Origin: Heterobasidion occidentale
Lineage: Eukaryota > Basidiomycota > Agaricomycetes > Russulales > Bondarzewiaceae
DNA: 64,000 nt
Direction: 5' to 3'
Assembly (NCBI GenBank): GCA_039111635.1
Contig: JBCAQO010000003.1
Span: 1,612,001-1,676,000, forward strand
Below, in pieces: positions 35,054 through 45,527 of this stretch. Within the stretch, counting starts at the first letter, position 1. Each line of letters starts with the position of its first letter. Made by a program: the position numbers and the translations under genes. The notes below the pieces were generated by a model that saw only the letters and a list, made by a program, of their open reading frames with translations, searched no databases and had not been told where the DNA came from.

Positions 35054-35399
35054 GGGGGGACGAGAAGAATGAAGGGGAGAGTGTAGGATGTGGAATGGGA
35101 AAGACAGCTTTTATTGCGAGCTCATGTGCGTTCCGGCATGGATGGGATCTGTCTCGGCCGAGATTATGTATGTCGTCCATCACATCAGCGTGACTCAGCA
35201 CGTTCCCATCATCCTCCTGACCAATTTCCAGCGTCCTACTACGCAGGGCCTCCCTTGCCCACGAACGCGGTCCGGTGCTCGTCCTGGATCCCCTCCATCC
35301 TCTCGTCGTTGATGGAATGCACGCTGATGCACTGAAAGATTTCATGCCTCCACCCTCGTCTTTCGGGTCTCCTCCCCGCCTTTGAATCCAGCCGGGTCT

Positions 35400-36365
35400 C
35401 GGTCTCAGCCTCTTTCGCGGACGTTGGGCCAGTCTACCCGTCCACTTGTCCAAGCCAGATGGTATCCTATCTCTCCCTCCTCCACTTGTTCCCTATCTCT
35501 GCACCATATTGTTCACTGCGGCGTTAGAATCATCTTCACCGTTCGAGCATTTCCAATTCCCGGCTTTCAAGCCCGTCGACTCACAACCGCCGTTTTTTCT
35601 TACAGCTCATCTCTGTTGGCCTTATGCGCCTCTGTGTTGTACTCTCTTTACTACTCCTCGCCCATGCTAGGTGAGCCTTATGTCACACATTACCCCTGCC
35701 GCTACTCAACATTCTGGCTCACTGCCAACGGCAGTCATGGTGCTTCGCATCGCTCAAGCGAACGTCAGCCTCAGCCTACCGCCTCACATCATAACGTCTC
35801 AGCGAAGGCCACCAAAACGAATAGCACTGCGAATCATGCCCACCGCGCTCACCACGTCCATCGCGTCCACCGCGTCCCCGATCATTACCCACCCAACCGC
35901 AGCCCGTCCGGCTCGAAACCCCGCATATTCATCTACTCCAGTCGCGTCACAACCTCTCAGTCCCAGCAGGATCGCCTGCAATACCACCGCCCCATATACG
36001 GCCGCGGCTCTGCGCGCCGCCACACAAGCCCTATCGTCATCGCCTTCGCCGTCCTGGGCGGCATCTTTGGGCTCTTCGTGCTCGTCGGCCTAGTGCATTG
36101 CTTGCTTGACTACAGCCGCGCGCCGCACCGGCACACGGTCATGCCCCCCGATTTTCGCGAGCGGCTCCTACGCGAGATGGCGGAGTACGCAGAGAACGCG
36201 GAGCGCGACCGGCGCGCGATAACACCTACCCCTCCCCCGCCATACGAGCGTCCGCCGTCGTATCAGCCATCACCACCAAATATAGACGATCCGCTCGTCG
36301 CTTCGCCTCTCCCTCATCCCCTCCAACCTGCTCCTGCGCCTCATACGCCGGCACAGCAGGCATAG
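35400..36365 (+). CDS. Single-pass membrane protein with C-terminal PY motifs
   Basis: I do not recognise a named family. The frame is open from at least 35400 to the stop at 36365, but no ATG lies near its 5' end and the true start is undecided; the ATG in SSPMLGEPYVTHY (about 35660) is one candidate and an intron may lie just before. The N-terminal side has a hydrophobic stretch (SSLLALCASVLYSLYYSS). A His-rich segment (HAHRAHHVHRVHRVPDHY) follows. A strong transmembrane helix (SPIVIAFAVLGGIFGLFVLV) precedes a cytosolic tail with an amphipathic acidic helix (FRERLLREMAEYAENAERDR) and tandem PPxY-type motifs (PPPPYERPPSYQP). PY motifs are docking sites for Rsp5/Nedd4 ubiquitin ligases, so an adaptor role is possible. 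Divergent from RIB1. Confidence 0.55.
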   Translation, partial: RSQPLSRTLGQSTRPLVQARWYPISPSSTCSLSLHHIVHCGVRIIFTVRAFPIPGFQARRLTTAVFSYSSSLLALCASVLYSLYYSSPMLGEPYVTHYPCRYSTFWLTANGSHGASHRSSERQPQPTASHHNVSAKATKTNSTANHAHRAHHVHRVHRVPDHYPPNRSPSGSKPRIFIYSSRVTTSQSQQDRLQYHRPIYGRGSARRHTSPIVIAFAVLGGIFGLFVLVGLVHCLLDYSRAPHRHTVMPPDFRERLLREMAEYAENAERDRRAITPTPPPPYERPPSYQPSPPNIDDPLVASPLPHPLQPAPAPHTPAQQA

Positions 36366-37397
36366 AGAGCATTCTCACTCCTCTTATCAATTGGGCATGC
36401 TAGTCCAGACGCGGTATTCTAAAATTGTCGTGCGGACTCTGGACTTGTTCTGGGACTTTGGTCACTATGGTCATCTGATATTTATGTTATATATAGCACA
36501 CACTCTTTTGTAAGTTATTGTAGCGGACGGCAGGATGTAGACCTATCTTGATATCGCCACGCAGCGGTACAGACATCTTGACGAGCGACTCACCGCCCGT
36601 GCAGAAACCCTCCGGTCGATCCGAGTCTTTAGAGCCTGTTACGTAATTGGGATATGAAACTCACCACCAAGCGCCGACGTTCCGCTCTCCGAGCTTCTGA
36701 CAGTTCGAGGACGGACGTGAAGATTTTATCAGAAATGTAGGAAAGGGTTTTCCCTCTTCCCTCTCTTCCCGCCGAGCTGTGTAACTTGCGACGCTCATAT
36801 GCATCTGACCGTAACCTCTACACAGTTTCCAGCCTGCCAATCAGCATCATCTGACTTGCCTTCTCTGTTCCGGGTGCTGTTCGTATCGACAGAGATTTGC
36901 TCCAGACGTGACTGAACTTACAGTGGCATCAGATGGGTCGCGGATTCTTCCCCGCAGAGTCCAATGGGCTGCAAATATGTGTTCGCAGGTTTGACTCAGC
37001 CGTTGTCGCATGCAGTTATCGCCGCGTCGCCCTTCTTCCTGCTTGCGTTTTCGACAACGAAGTTGCACCGTTGATCGTGCATGTGTGGACGGCTGCAATG
37101 TGAGTTGCACCCAGCCGTGTATAAAAGCCTGCAAAGCCAGGGTTTTGGGGATACAAGCCAAGTCGCTCTTCCTTCTATCGCCCTCCCCCTCGTTCAAGAG
37201 CTGTCGAGTGCCGGTCCACTCTCTTATTCTTCCTTCGTCGACTTTTGTTACAAGTCTTTCGTTTTCGGTGAAAACATCTTATTGCGCCATTGTCTCTCAA
37301 TACCTAATCACTATCATTGATTTGTTCACGAAGGCCGGCCCTCATTCAGCCTAGTGCTACATAGCAGTCTTCCTTGCGCAATTCTTCAAACTCGAAT
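36366..37397. other. Intergenic region upstream of the Egh16-like gene
   Basis: No gene seen in about 1 kb. It holds the 3' flank of the PY-motif protein and the promoter of the Egh16-like gene, with a TATA box at 37120. Confidence 0.5.
37120..37127 (+). promoter_or_regulatory. TATA box of the Egh16-like gene
   Basis: TATAAAAG lies about 270 bases before the start codon and is followed by a pyrimidine-rich leader. A strong TATA box fits a regulated secreted-protein gene. The long leader is inferred. Confidence 0.5.
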
Positions 37398-38526
37398 ATG
37401 TTGTTCAACGCTCTCTTCGCTTCCGTCGCGCTCGTCGCGTCGCTCGCTGGCCAAGTCCGCGCGCACGGCACCATCACCGCCGTCACAGGTGCCAACGGCG
37501 TTCAAGCTGCTGGGTTTGTCAGACCTCTCCATCAGCAGCCTTGATCCGCTCACCCTCCCTCTATTTAGCTTCGGTATCATAGCGAGCACGCCCCGCAACG
37601 GAGCGTCGCCCAAGCCATTCGAGCAGGACACGTCCGTCATCCGCGATCGCGAGATCGCGTCCGGAAAGACGGGCGTCTGCGGGCGGACAGCTGCCGGCGG
37701 CAACAATGACGTCGTACAACAGCTCGCCGGCACGTCTATTTTCTCTAGAGCCCGTGATCCGCACCTGTGCTCATTTTTCGTTGTCGCACTGTGAACAGCT
37801 GCATCGCAAGCCGGTCTCCCGACGACGGCTGCAGACGGGAGTATCTCGATGACGCTCCACCAGGTCAACCAGGACGGCGCAGGGTAAGCATTCTTCGTGC
37901 ACGCGTTCGCGCGCCTCTGTGCTTCCGCAGTCTGAACTGACATGGTGCTTGTCCACAGGCCATACAGCTGCGACGTCTCGGGCGACGGCGGCAACACTTT
38001 CACGGCCGCCACTGTGACCAAGAACGTCCCGGGCTTCGCAAGTCTCAGCCTCGCGAAGGCGCAAGATTTCCCGCTCGAAGTCCAAATGCCCGCGTACGTC
38101 GCCGATCCGTTATACTCTCCGCGTTTTCGTCGGATCTCATGTGTTCCTGTCTCGCCATCTGCGAATGGGTAAACGGTGTCCTTTAGCACTACGGCTTGCA
38201 CAGGAGGACCGAACGGGGACGCGTGCATCCTTCGCTGCAGGAACCAAGCTCTTGCGGGTCCCTTTGGGTCTTGTGTGGCCGTCGCTAATGGTGCTGCTGC
38301 CGGTACTGCGGCCGCTGCGGCCAATACGACCAGCACCGCTGCAGCTGCACCCGCAGCAGCCGCTGCATCCGCCGCCCCCGCGGCCGAGGCAGCAGCCGCA
38401 GATACAAACAACGCCAAGGCGGGTGGCGCGGCGGGTCTCCTCGGCAAGCTCCTCGGCAAGAACAAGAAGCGCGTGATTCACTCGCGCATTGCTGGGAAGC
38501 GCGCTGGGTACTGGATCGACGAGTAA
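37398..38526 (+). CDS. Secreted Egh16-like (Gas1/Mas3-type) protein
   Basis: Small secreted protein of the Egh16/Gas1 family, first described in appressoria of plant-pathogenic ascomycetes; biochemical function unknown. A signal peptide (MLFNALFASVALVASLAG) is followed by HGTITAVTGANGVQAAGFGI and TPRNGASPKPFEQDTSVIRD, the family N-terminal blocks, then SGKTGVCGRTAAGGNNDVVQ, ASQAGLPTTAADGSISMTLH, GPYSCDVSGDGGNTFTAATV and a Cys-containing block with GGPNGDACILRCRNQALAGP. The C-terminal 90 residues are an Ala-rich linker and a basic end with dibasic sites (KNKKR, AGKR), finishing AGYWIDE. Four introns. The second appears to use a GC...AG pair. A 359-codon open frame on the opposite strand is a shadow of this GC-rich gene. 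Confidence 0.84.
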
Positions 38527-38722
38527 ACGATTTCATGTGGCAATGAAGCCCCGTGTTATGATGATGGACAGAGACGGACTCGTACGGACGTGCATGGTAT
38601 ACTAGGGACTCGGATCGTAACTCGTTCAGGCTATGTGGTTCTCTGAATCTATATGATACAGTTGGTCCCGCCTTTCGTCCTGCGTCCGATTGAGTCGATG
38701 TTGTGATGGGCTCAACACTGCT

Positions 38723-40295
38723 CTACGCGAAGAGTGCTGATCGTGGATTCCCGACGACCCGTCTGTCTTGTGGAAGTAGTGGAAAAGGTTGGAGCCAAAC
38801 TGCTCCTTCTCCCGTCGCCGATGGTGGATGACCAAACGCTTGACTGTGGTAGAGCAGCGTCCGGAGCGATTGGAAGCTGCAGATCATCGGATCAGTGGGT
38901 GAAGAACGCGAACAGAACTCAGAACGCACGTCGTTGCCGATCGTGGATGGCTGGTTCCACGTCCAATCGCTGAGAGAAGTACGACCCAAGTCGTGTGATT
39001 TCATCCTTTCACGGAGCTTCGGGCGAGAGTTGAGTGTTCGGAGAAGACCCAGGATGTAGAACTTCCCGGTCAGGAGGATAAATGGCAAGGAAAGGCGTCG
39101 CTCCACCGGCTTCGGGTGAACGCGATCGAGTCAGCGATCGCAAGCAAGTACCGAAGATGACACCGAGCACTAACCGTTTTGCAGTGATACAGGACGACGG
39201 AGATGATCATCAATGTTGAGGGGATCGCTGCTGATTCCCAGGTTATGCCGATAATGTGCTTCAAGGCTTTGTCCAGATAGCCAAACCCCGTTTTCGACTT
39301 CCAAAGATACACCATCACTGTGGCGAGTTCATGAAGAAAAGCCTCTCAGTAGAGAAATCGGGACGTACGGATCGACGTCACAGACAGGTCCAGCACTAGG
39401 GAGAGTCAATAAACAATTCAAGTATGTAGATATGCAGAGCTACCGAGTGACGCGAAGATCCAGACATTGAAGGCAAGGACAGTCTGAGGGTCAAGGATAG
39501 AACCTTATCCAACGCAATGGAAATCCTATATGAACTCACATCAAAGAAAAGATCGCTCATCAGGGGCTGTAGGAAGCAGGAAAATTTAGATCTGAACAGC
39601 CCGAGAGCTGGAAATGACAATACGTGCATTATTGGACTTTGGAAAAGTGCTCCTCCTACCCCTAGCAATGGCGACGGACTAGATTTTCGTCACGGTTTGA
39701 TAACGCTTTCACGCATCTGCAGGGTGAAGACTCACTAGATATAAGATCGCCACGAAGGCTGTTGCAGCTATCGATGCTAACACAACGAGAACCCATCTGT
39801 TTTTTGACGTGGCCTGCGGAGCACTGAATTAGAGCTCGTGTTATTGTGGAAAGTATTTGAAGGCACCTTCCAGCATCTTCGAACAAGGAATGTTTCGGAG
39901 ATAGTGCAGATTAGTCCGTTCAAGAGTATGTCGCAGAAGTACAATGAGCTCTTTGACTAGAAGACTGGTCAGCTGGGTTCACACACGTAGAAGGAATCCG
40001 CTGACCCAGGGAAGGTGCTCTACGAGAGCGTGCCAAAGCTTGTAGATCGTAAGGCCTGTTTGCAAACTTGACGATATTTAGGCGTCAGGACATGATGATT
40101 CTGGGTTGTTTACCTCGATAAGATGAGCAATACCGCTACGAAGCCTTTCATGCGCCGGGTGTCATCCAAGGGTATTTCCCAGTACCTGCACACCTGGGCG
40201 AAGATCACGCCTTGGCAGGTGCATTGCATGATTCCTTCGAAAAGGATAGCTCCGAGCGAAACTGTTTGGATGTTCACAGCTTCGATCTTTTGCAT
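38723..40295 (-). CDS. Multi-pass membrane protein, DUF6534-like
   Basis: Member of a large Agaricomycete family of predicted seven-helix membrane proteins of unknown function. Exons read in order: MQKIEAVNIQTVSLGAILFE, GIMQCTCQGVIFAQVCRYWE, IPLDDTRRMKGFVAVLLILS, GLTIYKLWHALVEHLPWVSG, NRWVLVVLASIAATAFVAIL, VLAFNVWIFASLVLDLSVTS, then the most conserved part GYLDKALKHIIGITWESAAI and PSTLMIISVVLYHCKT, and FYILGLLRTLNSRPKLRERM with the tail HDLGRTSLSDWTW. That C-terminal SRxxLRERMxSHDLGR signature is the reason for the assignment. About eight exons. The tail after TWNQPSTIGND is poorly conserved and the stop at 38723 assumes no further intron. Confidence 0.7.
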
Positions 40296-41077
40296 AACTG
40301 TGGTGACGCTCGCGTTGAGTGTGGTTTTATAATGGAAGTAAGATGTAGAGCCACAAACCACCCCTATTGCGAAGAGGACCAGGTAGGGTCTCGAACTGAG
40401 ACTGAGACACGATGTGATAGGCAAGATTGCGATAGTCATGGGCGAAGGCTGGTTGAATAACGAACGCGATCCTCGGGTTATAGAAGGCTGATCGACAGCC
40501 CGCGGGCTAACAGGGGATTTGAGAGAAGTAGACTTCCATTTATTTCCTTGATTTAGAGCATTCCATAGAGTCGAGTGGCGGATTCGCTGAACATCCAGAG
40601 ACAAAGTCAGAGGTTACAGGAGAATCGTGAACGTTGCTGCCTTGACTGGTTGTGTTCGATACTAGTGTCAGACTGCCAGCGGCCCCAAAACCCGAGGCCG
40701 TAAAGGACGCACCTGCAGTAGACACATACAAATACATTGTCCACGATTGTGTCCGATAATGCCTCTGGTTGCGACCCATCGGATGCTCACAAGCCAATTG
40801 ATAGTGTAATATGCATATTGGGAATGAAAGATGGATTGAGTCCAAAATATGCGGCGACATGGTGCCAGGAAGCAATCAATGTGCCCAATATGGATACAAA
40901 ATATCGAGCAGCATTGATCAGGTCGCGGTGATCACCGATAAGCAGAGCAATACGAGAAGGGGCTGTAGCACACTCGAACTGATTCGCTAGCATAGAGTGG
41001 TCCCAGCCTTGTGGGGTCTGACAAGATTTTTCCAAGTGTTTACGAAGTGGAATCGGTGGCACCAGCAGAGCCACCTT
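40296..41077. other. Intergenic region, no supported gene
   Basis: Two minus-strand frames (40540-40875 and 40787-41074) contain protein-like pieces such as LINAARYFVSILGTLIASWH, but I could not join them into a gene or place them in a family. They may be leader sequence of the membrane protein gene or a decayed gene. Confidence 0.35.
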
Positions 41078-41647
41078 TCAATTCTGTTCGTATTGAAGCG
41101 TGTATCGGTGTCAAAGATTGACAGCTGTGTTGTGAAAGAAGACACGACTCACATTATTCCTATCTCCATCATCGTCAAGTGTCATGTCAATGACATCTAC
41201 AACCGAACGTGGTACTGATGGCTCATGGGGAATCGATATTGAATGCATTCAGTGTCGATGGACAATTGTATCAGCTAAAAGGCTACGAAGCCATAGTGCA
41301 CTTTCCTCGATATGCTTACCCGTGGGCCTTGGTCGATGGCACGCACTGCTCCCTAGCTGGCGCCTTCTAGATGCACCGGGTGGAGTCCCGAGGCTGATTG
41401 GTTGTTGAAATGCCCACTCGGTTGGCAGAGATAAGTTTCTGGCTGGCTCATTTTCTCTTTGCAGGGGAAGAGGTTGAGACCGCAAGGCCTCATTGTCCTT
41501 GCGCAGCTGTGCATTTTCTACCTCCAACTGCGCAACTCTTGCTTGCAACTCGCTAAGCTGCTGGAGGGATTCTGCCTTGTCTTCCGCGAACGCCGACGAG
41601 ACAAACCTTGCGACTTCCTCCTCAGAGCTCTCATCGTCGATCACCAT
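41078..41647 (-). CDS. Small acidic coiled-coil protein with SUMO-binding-like C terminus
   Basis: I do not recognise an orthologue. Exon 1 (41647-41320) begins MVIDDESSEEEVARFVSSAF and carries a leucine-zipper-like coiled coil (LQQLSELQARVAQLEVENAQ, then LRKDNEALR) without the basic region of a bZIP factor. After a Pro-rich linker an intron leads to exon 2 (41214-41153), which encodes VPRSVVDVIDMTLDDDGDRN. Hydrophobic VVDVID followed by acidic residues matches the SUMO-interacting motif pattern. A third exon of only six bases (41083-41078) would finish the protein; reading through instead stops near 41117. Total about 130 residues. Function is unknown; SUMO binding is inference from the motif alone. 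Confidence 0.5.
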
Positions 41648-42189
41648 AACTCGTCTATGATATTTATAACCTTGATCAGCATCGAGTATCCACTGAAGAG
41701 CGAACCTACGAAGTGAATGAATTCCCAGCTCCGTCTCTGGTCGCTTCGTTGGAATTTGTGGGTTCCATTGAGGAGTGAACAGCGAAGGAAGCTATAGAGA
41801 GCTGGGAGAGATGGAACTGGCAGTGAAAAGAAGACGCCGTGTGATACGTGGCGCACAATTTGGTAATTTGAGTGCTTCGATCGACAGCCTCAAGTCAACG
41901 AAGAGCTTAAGGCTTTTGCTTTTTTGATCGTTCCTCTGGCCCTTTTCAACTGACAGTTCTTTCGCCTCAGCGCGCTTTCGCAGTCACATTGGCCGGCATC
42001 GAAGGAGGCAACAGCTTGGCAGAGGATACTCACGAGGAAGAAGTTGGGTATGTAATGCCGATCTCGTCTTGGATTCTACAAGTACAAGCGTTCCCGACCA
42101 CTGTTACTATTCATATCCAAGAGCAAACGGCGCGGGCTCTCAGAAGAGAATGATATCAGCCATAAAGGATACAGTCGATGAAACGCTGA
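41648..42189. other. Intergenic region
   Basis: No gene seen between the coiled-coil gene and the 3' end of PEX14. Confidence 0.45.
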
Positions 42190-43568
42190 CTATGAAGAGC
42201 TAAGAGGTACACTAGCTTGCCTAGGCGGCAAGAACGATTTCCTAAATTATCATACGACCATCTGTGATCAATTGAACGGCAACTTCGTCCAGCAGGGCAC
42301 GCACCTATTGAGAACTAGACCCTTCAAGGCTCTGATTTCTCGTCTCACCTCATCTTCCTCGGGACTGAGCGTAACTCCGAAGCCAGACACCCGAGGCAAG
42401 GCAGGAGGCGATAGCGAGTATGTCTTCGTGGTTAGATATCCAGTGAAATCGATCAAGCTCTGAAGGGTGTGTTGATAGCGAGTGGATGGACTTGTAGGAA
42501 GAGCAGAAACAAGGGAAGCATTAAGTGAGTCAAGGGGGTCGACGGACGCAGGGTCAAGGGCCGGCGTTCGGGGCTGGTATGACCAGCGAGCTGGTTTTGA
42601 CGAAGAATTCTCCACATTGTGGAAGAGTGGATGGTTCAGAAGAGTTTCCCATGCCTGATGCTGGTAGATGAGTGAGTTCGGGTATAGTAGACAAATTGCT
42701 TGTTGTACTTGCACACACCTGACAAGATGAGTCGGATTCAAACCAAGGGAACTTGGTGGTGATCGCGACGGACAGTTCCTCCCAGCTTGGCTGCAGATCT
42801 TGTTTTGCAAAGTCTGCCAAAGCGCACCTCAGGAGCGTGAATATGGGAATATCTCGCCTGCCGTCGCCAGCAGAGACAAGATCATCGAGACCGCCACATT
42901 GCTTGTACCTCGACTCTTCTCTGTCCAGCGCCAGATGGGGCAAGCCTTCGAATGATTGTTTTTGTTCGTCCTTGAAGTGACTGATCGAGGTGGTCAACTT
43001 AAACAAGAGGTCTTTCTGGTGTACCACGATTGAGTGTCGAGCTAGAGACGATTTCGTGAGTCGAGGAAGTAGAAAGCGCTGAATGGATACATTCAGGTAC
43101 CAAAGATCTGAAAGAGGTTTAAAACGCACGTAATAAACGAAAAGCAGCGCGGTAGATCCTCCAGCTACCCATGTAAGTATTCTGAACAGACCAGCAAGTA
43201 GGTTTGGAAGGTTGGAAGGCGGTGGTAGAGGATACGTCCGTGGCGGTACGAGAGGCACTTGGGATGGCTGTCCGAAACATAGCAGCGCATTGATTGGACC
43301 AAGCATAAAAAACACATACCAGCTCCTGCAATAGTGTGATTACCTCTGTCTCACATAGCCCTTTGTCAACTAGAAATCTACGTTTGGCGGAGACATCTTC
43401 GTGTCGAACCTGAGGTGACGCCAAGAAAACCCTAGCCCTTTCCAGAAGTTCTGAACGTTCAGAGACGTCGAGATGTTGAGATTCGGCTTGCTGATGTGTG
43501 TGAGGCGGCGAAGGTGGTGATTTGGATGAGCTGGCGATTGATGTCGCACCTTCATCTTGGTCTTCCAT
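42190..43568 (-). CDS. PEX14: Peroxin-14, peroxisomal import docking protein
   Basis: Membrane component of the peroxisomal docking complex that receives Pex5 and Pex7 with their cargo. The conserved N-terminal domain reads RSELLERARVFLASPQVRHE, DVSAKRRFLVDKGLCETEVI and TLLQEL, spliced to a Pro-rich run (PSQVPLVPPRTYPLPPPSNL). One hydrophobic segment (LLAGLFRILTWVAGGSTALL) follows, then a helical region (LARHSIVVHQKDLLFKLTTS). The C-terminal half includes WETLLNHPLFHNVENSSSKP, LQSLIDFTGYLTTKTYSLSP and the helix DEVRREIRALKGLVLNR. The last exon is inferred: a good donor after LNR and an acceptor near 42228 give the ending RQASVPLSSS and a stop at 42190. Start MEDQDEGATSIASSSK chosen because acidic openings are usual and no conserved sequence lies upstream. 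Confidence 0.82.
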
Positions 43569-44054
43569 GATGGTCAGGGACGAGTTAACAGGAGTTGACA
43601 GTGACGAGATTCGACTTAGTGGTATGTGAATCACATGTGCAATCGGCCCGGTGCAGTTGGGACTCTCGCTAAATCAACAAGTGGTTGCAAGTACATCTAA
43701 GGCTTTACATATGTCAATCGTCCCATGCCCTAGCACGCTTGCTTTGTATAATCAACATATCAGTAGAGTGTGCGCTATCCTACACTGCCATAGTCCCGCA
43801 TTCGATGCTATCCGATTATTCGAATTGATAGTTACTTTTGAGTCAACGAACAAATAGAACTTAAACGCGAGATGACAATAATAGAGCTAGAAATTAGCTA
43901 GCATTCGGCATTCGGCATTGAGCATCACAAACGCTGTGCTTTGGTTTCATCCATGGGAAGTCACTATTATCTATCAGCAAGATCAATTTGTAAAAAATAT
44001 CAGACTTCACCAGACGCAGATCGGAGAACTTACAAAACCTAGGGCACATTCGGG
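43569..44054. other. Intergenic region, AT-richer
   Basis: No gene seen. Somewhat richer in A and T than its neighbours, with a short doubled CATTCGG near 43900. Confidence 0.4.
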
Positions 44055-45527
44055 TCACTGTATCTGCCTAGCATCGGCTTTCAATTCCATCCAATCTGCG
44101 TCCCCTATTTGGGTGCTAGTACTCGTCTTTGTGGAAAGGGTTGGACGCGAAATACTTTCGTGGTCCGTTGTCTTCGGGAGGATATCGGTCTCAGGCGCGA
44201 TGAACTGTGGCTTGCTAAGGGCATCGGACGTGAAGCCAGAAACGTCCCATACAGTGTTTTGCATGCTGACGAGTACGACGATGATCGTCGGATATATACC
44301 CTGGATATATTACTAAGTCTGAGAATTTTCGGGCTTGGAGAGAGAGATTGATACATACGGCGATATGACTGCTTACAGAGAGAAACAGATCGGCGGACGC
44401 ACCGGTGTCTACCGCGCGAACACCAGAAATAGGCACAGTCCCGCAAACAATGAGAGCGATCTGGGGGATTTCGATTACAGAGGCACACCATACGTTAGGA
44501 ATCAACTCACCCATACAAAGCAATACAGTATTCCAGACTCGACGAGGATGGCTAAGATCTTTTGGATGCTTGTCTTGCGATTTTTCCCGATAATATTCCG
44601 TCTGATGAATCGGCGATATGTCCTGTTATGACATTAAGGGTGAGGACGAGAACCGTGTTTGAGATTTTACGATGTACCATGTTTTATAACCAATCAGCAA
44701 TGTGGCCACCATGTTTGTTGCCAGTTCAAATATCCAAGATGTGAGTTGGCTATAGCCGGTCATGATCGCCATCCTGTGAGTTGGCACGGATATTGATATA
44801 ATTTGGAAGACGCCAAAAAGAACAGAGGCAACTATGATCGAAGATGAGAGGAAGGTCACTTCGATATTATCAAGGAATTCTAGAGGAAATTTCGGGCCTA
44901 CAGAACACGTCCAGAGAACTATCGGGACAGCCATAACTTTCGGGCTGTTGCGCCATAATACCCAAGCCCTCCAGACAACGATAGCATCTCCGATCAGATA
45001 CTATCAGCCCCATGAGCTCTCTTGCTATCACAGATGAAGATGACAAGGAGACTCACGTTGACAAGCGCCAGATAAGGCAGTGAAATGTTCATACCGAAGA
45101 CCGATTGATTTACCATGGCGTACTTGCTTTCGAGTGGCTGATCGGGATCCACGAGGAGTTCATTCTCAATCAACTTGATAATGACGGTAAAGCCCAATGC
45201 CCAGCTGGCAGTCGATGAGGCAAACATGACGAGGGTTGCTATCAGCATCGCCAAGTTTGCTCTCGAGTCAAACCCCCTCTGGCTTTGGGAAGCGAGTCAG
45301 CGATAGAGAACAGTCTAATAGCAAATATAAGGCGTGCCAAATGATGTACGTCGAAAAGGTTATGAGAACCATGAAGATGCCTATACATGGGGAGATCAAA
45401 CATACTGTCTCTGATAGAAAAATTGCGACGAACCTTCTAACAGTGTTTGGCATACAAGCTGTATGGTATTATCCCTGAAAACGGTACCAAGGTGCTGGAG
45501 GACCTTCGGTTCAACACTGATAGCCAT
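44055..45527 (-). CDS. Agaricomycete multi-pass membrane protein of unknown function
   Basis: Predicted multi-helix membrane protein from a family expanded in mushroom-forming fungi; no function is known to me. Exon 1 is MAISVEPKVLQHLGTVFRDN and on. Later exons read GIFMVLITFST, SRANLAMLIATLVMFASSTA, NISLPYLALVN, DAIVVWRAWVLWRNSPKVMA, VPIVLWTCS, SIIVASVLFGVFQIISIS and FELATNMVATLLIGYKTW. The VVWRAWVLWR segment is the most recognisable family mark. The C-terminal cytosolic tail is the frame with QFIAPETDILPKTTDHESIS, ending in KADARQIQ at 44055. About eight exons with approximate borders. It differs in sequence from the DUF6534-like gene at 38.7-40.3 kb, so the two are not a recent duplicate pair. 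Confidence 0.66.

Noticed and set aside
37386..38465. 359-codon open frame on the minus strand
   Set aside because: It lies antisense to the Egh16-like gene, is Ala/Arg-rich from GC-rich codon shadowing and ignores the introns of the real gene.
38723..45527. The two membrane-protein genes as a tandem duplication
   Set aside because: Their conserved segments differ (SRxxLRERM tail versus VVWRAWVLWR), so they belong to different families.
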